The translations under genes were made by a program, and so were the position numbers. A stretch of DNA of 64,000 nucleotides from Rhodamnia argentea. Lineage: Eukaryota; Streptophyta; Magnoliopsida; Myrtales; Myrtaceae. The notes under the pieces are model-generated. The model made no database searches. It was not told where the DNA came from and was given only the letters and a program-made list of their open reading frames with translations. Below are positions 56,697 to 64,000 of this stretch, piece by piece. Within the stretch, counting starts at the first letter, position 1; every line of letters starts with the position of its first letter. The stretch spans positions 10,018,001 to 10,082,000 of the forward strand of contig NC_063157.1 of NCBI RefSeq assembly GCF_020921035.1, read 5' to 3'.

Positions 56697-56702
56697 AATA
56701 AA
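56697..56702 (+). terminator. Probable poly(A) signal of Pur-alpha
   Basis: AATAAA lies 172 bases past the TGA, a plausible distance for a plant 3' untranslated region. Confidence 0.5.
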
Positions 56703-57443
56703 TTGGGGGGTGGATAGCAGAAATAACAGGATGGAAGTGTGATCGTGTGGGACGGAGAATTCATTAATAATATTCGTTGCAGATGTGTTTTACTCTTCTC
56801 CTGTATTCATCTCCATTATCAATCTTTTGAGATCCCGCCCGAGGGCTATGAAAAGCGGGATTGTAGTTAACTTATTGGGCGGATCCATTCACGCCCAGGA
56901 TATGTCCTTTGCATTCACGTTAGGAGTACTTGATTTCAATACCTGCTTCCATGAATGGTAGGAGTGAACTTGTCCTGGTATTATTCCATATGTTGCCCTT
57001 TACAGGCATCAATGGAAATGTCTATTCTATCCATCCTTGTTGATATCACCGACCATAGAAGTGGATAGCCAAATCTTATTGCTAATGGTTGTGCTCTTCT
57101 CCGGTCTCCTATCACTTTTGGCTGGCCATATTATGTGTCCCAACTGCTGCAACTAATGCTTCTCCTCTAATCGTTGCGAGACATGTTTTATTTCAGATGA
57201 GATGCTTCAACGTTCGATCCAGAGCTCTACGGGAGCGAGGTAGCCAAGTAGTAGTTGGTGTGGCAAGTAGCAACTGGTTACGTACTCCAGGTGTTTCTTA
57301 TGTTAATGTATAGCACGAGTCTCGTTCATCCCTCGGAGGGTGGATGTGAAAATTGCAGCGAAGTCTCCGGAGGCAGGAGAACTTGGTGTAGAAGGCAGCC
57401 TCGAACCAAGGAAGGGTTTTTCTTTTGGTTATTATTCCTTGGG
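56703..57443. other. Intergenic
   Basis: No gene recognised between the Pur-alpha 3' end and the inverted-repeat element at 57,444. Short overlapping frames lack domains. Confidence 0.4.
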
Positions 57444-58426
57444 AAAATTTCAAATAAAATCCAAAGTGCGTTCATTTTCTCAAATAAGGGTCTGAAGTGG
57501 ACCTTGTTTCAAATAAAAGTTGCCTAAAGTGCTTAAATCATTTCAAAGAAAAGCCTGACCGAAGGGCATTTTGGTCTTTTCCTCTTTTCTATTTTTTCCT
57601 TTTACCTTTTCTTTTCTTTTCCTTTTTCTTTTTTTTTTCTCCTTTTTCTCCTTGCCGAACTCAAGCTCGGGCAGCCCTCGCCTTAACTAGCATTGGGCGA
57701 GGGTCGCCCTTGCCCGGGCGGCGCCTGGTGGGGCGAGGGCAACCCTCACCTGACGCTTGGCTTGGCGTTCCTTGCCGGCGTTGGTTGAGGGTAGCCCTCA
57801 CCTGGGCGAGAGGTAGGCGGAGGATTGGTTGGTGTTTTTTCGTGTTTCTTCGTGATTCACAATCTGGGTTGGTTGGCCTCTTTTTGTCTGTTAGGCCATG
57901 TCGTTTTTGCTCTGCTTTGTTTTACAAGTGTAGTCTAGAGCATTTGTCACGAAGAATGTGTGCGTGTGTTGGTTTCACCAGCTACTGTCTTTATCTTTGT
58001 CATTATCGGTCTCTGGGGAGGGAAGTGAGCTTCTGTTGAGAGTAAATTGCTGGGATTTGAGGTATCATTCTTCAAAAAATCGGCTCGGGTCTGGCAAGGG
58101 TTGCCCTCGGCCGACCAGGCTCCACCTAGGTGAGGGCGACCATCGTCCGATGCCGGTCAAGGTGAGGGCTACCGGACCTGAGGCTGGTGATGGTCGGACG
58201 GGGTGGGGAAAAGACCTGCCTGAGTGGTGAGGGGAAAAGAAGACGAAAAGAAAAAAAAGGAAAAACGAAAAGAAAAGGTAAAGGGGAAGATAGAAAAAGG
58301 GAAAAAAATGCAAAAAAATAAAAGATTAAAACGCTCTTCGGTTAGGCCCTTATTTAAAATAAGATCCACTTCACGTTTTTATTTGAGAAAATAAAGACAC
58401 TTCATATCTTTATTTGAAATTTTTTC
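57444..58426. mobile_element. MULE-like long inverted-repeat element, about 980 bp
   Basis: The terminal inverted repeats run over 100 bases. The left is GGAAAATTTCAAATAAAATC and on to 'CTGACCGAAGGGCATTTTGG'. The right, reverse-complemented, is GAAAAAATTTCAAATAAAGA and on to 'CTAACCGAAGAGCGTTTTAA'. The flanks TTATTCCTT (left) and TTATCCTTT (right) may be a decayed 9-bp duplication. GC-rich blocks at 57,655-57,800 and 58,080-58,200 flank a different middle segment (57,830-58,065) that looks like ordinary plant sequence. Same family as 2522-2790. Confidence 0.62.
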
Positions 58427-58439
58427 TTATCCTTTTTCG

Positions 58440-60660
58440 TTGCTAAATCATCGTTTAGTTCCACAATTCATATGACCAACGTGAGTGCACAGAAGGAAGT
58501 TGCTTTTGCCTTCCAAAGTCCATGAAGATGAACTAAAAATCTACGATAAAAGACACAGGTTTCCAATGAATTCGACCCAAGAGCTAATGCATGCCATCAA
58601 CGCGGTCGCTGGTGTCTGACGGGCCACCCAGTAGTGCAGGGAACTTGGTCACTGGAAAGCTAATAATACATGCATTTGGACGACAATGGATCGAATCCTA
58701 GAATGTCGTAGTCATTGACCAACTTTGGTGGCCAGAGATTTGTCACACTCAAAATGTCTTCCTCCGTCGACCATGAGCTGGAATTACAGTAATCCTATCG
58801 TTAGGATTGCTAAGACGACGGCATGGCAGCGTGCAGCAGATAGGGACTATTCCTATGTTCTGCATCCATCCATCATGTTTCAGGACATCTTTTCGCTCCT
58901 AGAGCATTCGAACCTACGAAACATGGTTTTGTTTGTCAGCCAAGAGTCATGCATTTCTCGAACATGAGCTGCCGCCAGCATGCATTGTTACAGTCATAGC
59001 CCCACCACGTGCGAGCGGTAAAGCCTGAGACGGGGCGATTCACTTATGCTCAAGCCTGTCCTTCGCAGCCAACAACCGAGTTTCCAAAGGTCGACCCCAG
59101 ACTGGGGAGCCGAACAGGTGATCAAGTCTTGGACCGCTCCACCTTCTTCTTGTAATAGTACTGAAAATGATCTCGCAACTGTATGTACCAGGCCTCAAAA
59201 AGAATGAAGAGTTGGCCACAAACTTTTGTTTCGAAAGCGAAGCTGGATATGTTAACGTCAAGTTTCCTGTGCATTCAATAGTGCGTTCAAATAGACAGCA
59301 TGGCAATCTCTCTCTCTCTCTCTCACTCTCACAGATGGGGGGACCGCAAGACTAGATGCGAAAGGCACATTGCAGCAACAAGGAAAAGGATGTGAAGACA
59401 GCAGCGGGATAGAGGGGTTAACATTCGAAAGGAGTGACAGTTCACAGCAAATGCTGACAGAAACTGCTCATTAGGTTTTTGACATTGCCGGTGGAATGAT
59501 AGGGAGGTAAATGGAGCCCGTCTGTGGCTACCATCTCCTGTAAATGTGACACTTTACCAGGCAGGATGTAGAGAGAGAGAGGGGGCGCCTGTGTGCGTGT
59601 TCGCCAATTAGTTCCCACGAGTCTTCCGAATGTAACACACTACCACATCAAATAACAGGTGGGGTCAACTCTCTCCTGTAAAGATCCCTTTAACCGGGAA
59701 ATCGGCCCTAGTACTTTTTCAGTTGAACAGTTTCCATTTCGTCGAAAATCGGTGTCTTGTTTCAGCTCGCTGGAAACGATCGGAGCTGGCATGTTTCCCT
59801 CTCTCTGCTCGAATCTGCAGAGCAAGTGGAGCGCGTGTGTACAATGTGCATGTCCCAGCAGCTTCTACTTGGCTGAATGATCTGGAAAGACTGTAGAATG
59901 TGTCCCCAGCTGATCACCGGGCCATTTGATTCTCGCCCGGATTCGTCCGTGTTTCGCTCTCCACTCACTGCTTTGGAATGTGACAACTCCTACTTCTTAA
60001 TAAAGGACTCAGGACCACTTCTCTCTCTCTCTCTCTCTCTCTTCTGTTGCTAAAGGTGCAACGCCCCTGCAGTATAATCAAGAACTAACCAGCTAGGACA
60101 TACTGCTGTAAACATTTTCATGATGACTTTTTGAGTCATTGATTCATTCACCGCAAATGAATATCGATTTTAAAGGTGGTCACTCCCCGAATAGATGGAA
60201 GTAGTCGGTCGAAGAAGGAAATTGAATTTTCATCGCTGTGGAATCCAAGGCATTCTTTACGGCGTCGTAGGAGTTTTCATAATCGGAAATAACACGTGTT
60301 TAGCACTTCATTCCATGCGATTGTGTTTTTGAGTCTAACCCTTTTAAGAAGTACTTAAGACAGAATCTTTGCATATGATTCCTACACTTCTTTCCTTTTG
60401 AGTTTTAGTTTTTCCCTTTCATTATGATAGTTAAGAACCGACAGCACAACCTGAATGATAAAAAGATCAAATTTTTACTGTGACCCCACAAGTTACAAAT
60501 GAGAAGCCACTTGCACAACTTCCTATTCCAATGTGGTGGTTTTGCAACAAAGAGGAGAGAGAGAGAACTGCTCTATCTAATTCATGGCTTGCCAGCTAGT
60601 CTTTGGCAAATTGCTCTATTTGGACAAAGAACACTTTGCACTGCCCTACAGCATTCAACA
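58440..60660. other. Intergenic with short CT-rich microsatellites
   Basis: CT runs at 59,309-59,324 and 60,019-60,042, and a GA run near 59,571-59,582. I see no exon set, RNA gene or transposon. Several frames of 60-90 residues exist but resemble no family. Confidence 0.4.
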
Positions 60661-60666
60661 CCAAGG

Positions 60667-61077
60667 ATACGTTTGGTTGTCTGAATTTCTAGTTAAGATA
60701 GGACTAGATAGGATCTGACATGAAATACATGAATTTTGCTATCCTATTTACTGTTTGGTGAACGCAACAATAAAGCCGGATATTTCCAAATCCTATTTTG
60801 CCCATTATTTGGTATAAACGACATATCAATCTAAATGAACCTAGAAATTGCACAAACGTAGATGATAAGAATCTTTCATGACACTCTTGCCTACTTCATT
60901 TTAACTGCTTATTTTTTCTATTATTTTTCCTTGTCTCTCTTTTTTTTTATAATTATTTTTTTATTTCTTTTTTCCCCTTCCATCATTCTCTAATAAAATT
61001 TTATTTAATATTAAATTATCTTAATATTCCTAAAATACTAAAATACCTAAAATATGTAATAAACATAAATATAAGTG

Positions 61078-61115
<38 letters not shown>

Positions 61116-61469
61116 AATTGATATTTTAAAATAGAAAGATGTTCGAATATAAACATAAATAGGGATAAATAATAATGAAATCATTGTCTTCCTTTTGTTT
61201 TTTTTTTTATATTAGAAAATATTCATTTATATTCTACGACTACGTTAATTTTATTAATTTAAGAAACTTTTTATTTGACAAAAAAAAAAGACTTTTACAT
61301 CATGGATATTAAAAATTCTATCTACCTTTATTCCGCATCTTCTATAGGATATTTTATCCGGGCTATATCTCTTTTATATCTCACTTTATCCTGTCCTGGA
61401 GCAGTTACCAAATACGGGATATGATATATTTTATCCTATCATGAATTTTATCCCGACCACCCAACGAAG
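60667..61469. mobile_element. Possible AT-rich MITE containing a (TA)n run
   Basis: The left text CGTTTGGTTGTCTGAATTTC and the reverse-complemented right text CGTTGGGTGGTCGGGATAAA form imperfect inverted ends. The inner parts also pair loosely (AAGATAGGACTAGATAGGAT against GATAGGATAAAATATATCA). No clear target duplication, so ends are approximate. The centre is a perfect (TA)n run at 61,080-61,113. Confidence 0.45.
61080..61113. repeat. (TA)n microsatellite
   Basis: About 17 uninterrupted TA units. Confidence 0.95.
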
Positions 61470-62707
61470 AAGCAAGTTGATTAAGAGAAAAGCATAAGTA
61501 TCTACATCCTATCTTCATTCATCCTTTTCACTTGAGCGTGCCTGTAAGATGTGGTTGGTTCCGTAGAATGAATCTGTTCTTCCCCAGTGTTCTACCACCT
61601 AGTTGGACTCATCTGTTGGCACAGAAAAATTCCTAAAACTACTGGTGCTCAGAGAAATGTGCTGGTATGAGTTGTATCTGCCCCAGATATAAAAGGGGCA
61701 GATTGCTGGCTTGGCATCTTTTTTCCCCCCCTTGTGTTTCCTACAACAGCAAGAAAGCGAATGCCGGGACACAGAGCTAATCAACAGCTCACCATTTCCG
61801 AATGTTCTTGGTGTGCATGAGTCTTGAAGGTAAAAGAAGGCCGGCATGGATGGACGACCGTACTAGCCGGTACAGAGATCTCATTATCGAGCAGAACACA
61901 GCAATGCCTTCGATCCATTTGTACCGATTCTTGGGCAGCTGAATCTTTAATGCTCGAACGGGGAGACTCGGAATTCTCATAGGTCGGTCCTCCGCTTAAG
62001 TCTTTCGAAGAATTAAGGGAGTGATGCCCTATCCAAAGGTTTTGAGCCAAAAATCATAACCTGTTCATCAGATACATAACTTGTTCTAGTGACCTCCTCA
62101 GCAATCTACGCACAAAATTAGATGATCTTGACATCACGTGTAATTCTTCTTGATCCTATCTTTTCATGTCTCCCATTGAACAGAGTTCTGTGGAATCTCT
62201 TGAGCTGATTAATTGTATTTTGTTTAAGACTAAATCCTTCGTCGGGACTTCGTGGTAAATAGACAAATCACAAACCGGTTGTCGAGCTGCCCGATTTATT
62301 CTTTTCAATCTATTCTCTGCCATGTCAAATCAATTGTCCATCAAGAAAGGAGAGGGGGAGGGGTTTTAGATACGTTTGCACGAGAATTCATGTATAAATT
62401 TAGATATATTTTCACGAGAATTCATATGATTATACATATAAAATATCGGATATGTCATGTTAAACACGCGAGATATAAGATGGTTTTAACTACTCTAGAC
62501 GCACGATGCACCCACCTACCCGACCCGACCCATGTCAGTCATCTGAGTGGTTCTTATAAATTTCTCATTTCTGTCGAATCCAATCATACCTGAATGTACA
62601 GACACCATGCTGTAATAGTTTGAGCCACGAGAGTGGGTGAGAGAGGCTTATCCACCTTCTTGAGAGAGTCTTGTTCAGGTGTCTTTCATCTTGCTGAGGT
62701 AAAAACA
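61470..62707. other. Intergenic, upstream of the SABATH gene
   Basis: No gene recognised. It includes the promoter side of the methyltransferase gene and a short near-duplicate phrase, 'CACGAGAATTCATGTATAAA' / 'CACGAGAATTCATATGATTA', at 62,379 and 62,413. Confidence 0.4.
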
Positions 62708-63788
62708 ATGGAATCGCTGCCACTGATCAGTGCGACGATGGTATCATCAGCACCGGCGAAGGATGTCACGCCGGAGCCCAACAGTAACACGATAGAGTGG
62801 CACAGCAGGCGGTGCACGTGGGGAGGGCCGATGAGCCTCCACAGAGTCCTGTGCATGCAAGGCGGCGACGACGACGGGAGCTACGCCAAGAACTCGGACG
62901 CGACCGCATCTGCAATCACCCTATCGAAGCCCTTGCTCCTGAATGCCATACGGTCCATGAAGCTCTTCCTCACATCCAAGCACGACGACTCGTTGAGGGT
63001 GGCCGACCTGGGCTGCGCCACGGGTTACAACACGCTGGCCACCGTCAACATGGTCGTGGAGGGCCTGAGGAAGAGGTACGCCGAGGAGCTGGGGTTCGAG
63101 CCTGAGTTTGAGGCCTTCTTCTCCGACCTCCCCTCGAACGATTTTAACTACTTGTTCAGAATGTTGAGCGGGGTGGTGTCCGCCGATTGCAGGCAGCGCT
63201 ACTTCGCAGCCGGCGTGCCCGGATCGTTCTACCACCGTCTCTTCCCGAGGGCAAAGCTTCATGTGGCCGTGAGCTTGAGCGCCTTGCACTGGCTCTCTCA
63301 GGTGATGATATTTCTGCACTTCCACCTATTTTTGCCGTTTCTTCTCCTTCTTGCTTCATTTTCTGCTTTCATTCACAGTGGGCATTCTATGATTCTTCGC
63401 CGTAACACGCAGACATTTAGAATAGGGTTCATTTTTTTCTTTTTCCCCCAAATTTGCAAAAACATATCTTATGAACTTGTGTCTCTCTAGGCAGATACCG
63501 GAAGAAGTCACGGACAAGAGCTCGCCGGCGTGGAACAAGGGAAGAGCATGGATCGACGGGGCTAAGGAAGAGGTGGTGGAGGCCTACGCGAGGCGGTCTG
63601 AGGAGGACCTGGACAACTTCCTGCGGTGCCGGAAGGAAGAGATCGTGGAAGGCGGGGTATTGTTCATGCTGATGGGAGGGCGGCCGAGCTCGCAACAGCC
63701 CTGCGACCAGTTGGGCGATCCGGACTCGAGAGACAAACACCCCTTCACCACCTCCATGGACCGAGCTTGGCAAGACCTCTTGGACGAG
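62708..63788 (+). CDS. SABATH-family SAM-dependent carboxyl methyltransferase (exons 1-2; 3' part outside window)
   Basis: SABATH enzymes methylate carboxyl groups of small molecules such as salicylate, benzoate, jasmonate, indole acetate or gibberellins, using S-adenosylmethionine. Exon 1 is 62,708-63,301 (198 residues) and exon 2 is 63,495-63,788 (98 residues). The intron is GTGATG...GCAG and keeps phase 0. Features are VLCMQGGDDDGSYAKNS (48-64), the SAM loop VADLGCATGYNTL (98-110), FFSDLPSNDFNYLF (137-150), GVPGSFYHRLFP (169-180), SLSALHWLSQ (189-198), then IPEEVTDKSSPAWNKG and GGVLFMLMGGRPSSQ. A donor (GAG|GTATGT) ends exon 2, and the remaining third lies beyond 64,000. The substrate cannot be read from this part. 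ATG 62,708 is the most upstream plausible start; the next is ten codons on. Confidence 0.88.
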
Positions 63789-64000
63789 GTATGTGCATTG
63801 CGTCTTGTATATAGGTACATACGTACGGTTTCCTACTTGACGTATACGTCGTCTGATGCTGCACGTATGATCCACACACGGTCTTATCTCTTGCCGTTTC
63901 ACGTCGAACTTAAGAGACATTTGATACAAAAGTCATCATCATGCCTTTTACTTAAACCTGTCAAAATGAGTTATAAACTCATTTCTTAACTCATATATAA
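63789..64000 (+). other. Intron 2 of the SABATH gene (continues past window)
   Basis: Starts with GTATGTGC directly after exon 2. No acceptor followed by in-frame SABATH sequence is seen before the window ends. Confidence 0.6.

Noticed and set aside
62797..63359. Overlapping frames on both strands in SABATH exon 1
   Set aside because: GC-rich shadows of the methyltransferase exon.

Overview
This window looks like nuclear DNA from a woody flowering plant. The genes are plant-specific families with GT-AG introns and long AT-rich intergenic spacers, and there are many plant transposon types. Myrtales (Eucalyptus-like) is my guess, but nothing here proves the genus.

Layout. At the left edge, on the minus strand, lie the first exon and the start of the second exon of an alpha-expansin gene. 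From about 0.5 to 11.5 kb there is no gene I can support. The space holds its promoter side, microsatellites, and nested small DNA transposons: MULE-like, PIF/Harbinger-like and hAT-like. From 11,575 to about 31,555 lies one 20-kb Ty3/gypsy LTR retrotransposon of the Tat/Ogre lineage, inserted on the minus strand. Its parts in order are 5' LTR, primer site, ORF1 (DUF7745-like), gag, aspartic protease, G-patch, RT, two RNase H domains, integrase, a long extra 3' region, polypurine tract and 3' LTR. The coding part has many frameshifts, yet the two LTRs are nearly identical.

The most unusual part is the 8-kb extra region between integrase and the 3' LTR. In the same sense as the element it carries a class IV HD-ZIP homeodomain/leucine-zipper reading frame without a START domain, and a broken type-B response-regulator-like gene (receiver plus GARP/Myb domain). 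Antisense to the element is a third coding relic of about 245 residues. The region also holds a 46-bp tandem array, a tRNA-like sequence with A and B boxes, and five imperfect repeats whose hairpin arms change together. I read it as a retroelement that picked up host regulatory genes.

From 33 to 64 kb the window is gene-bearing: a tRNA-splicing endonuclease subunit (+), a LONGIFOLIA/TRM-like protein (-), an eight-exon type I membrane protein (+), a PLS-class PPR protein (-), a five-exon Pur-alpha (+), and the first two exons of a SABATH methyltransferase (+) that runs off the right edge. These genes are ordinary neighbours with separate roles (RNA processing, cytoskeleton or growth, endomembrane, organelle RNA, transcription, small-molecule methylation). 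They do not form a pathway. Small transposons, a truncated RTE LINE and degraded LTR fragments fill the spaces.
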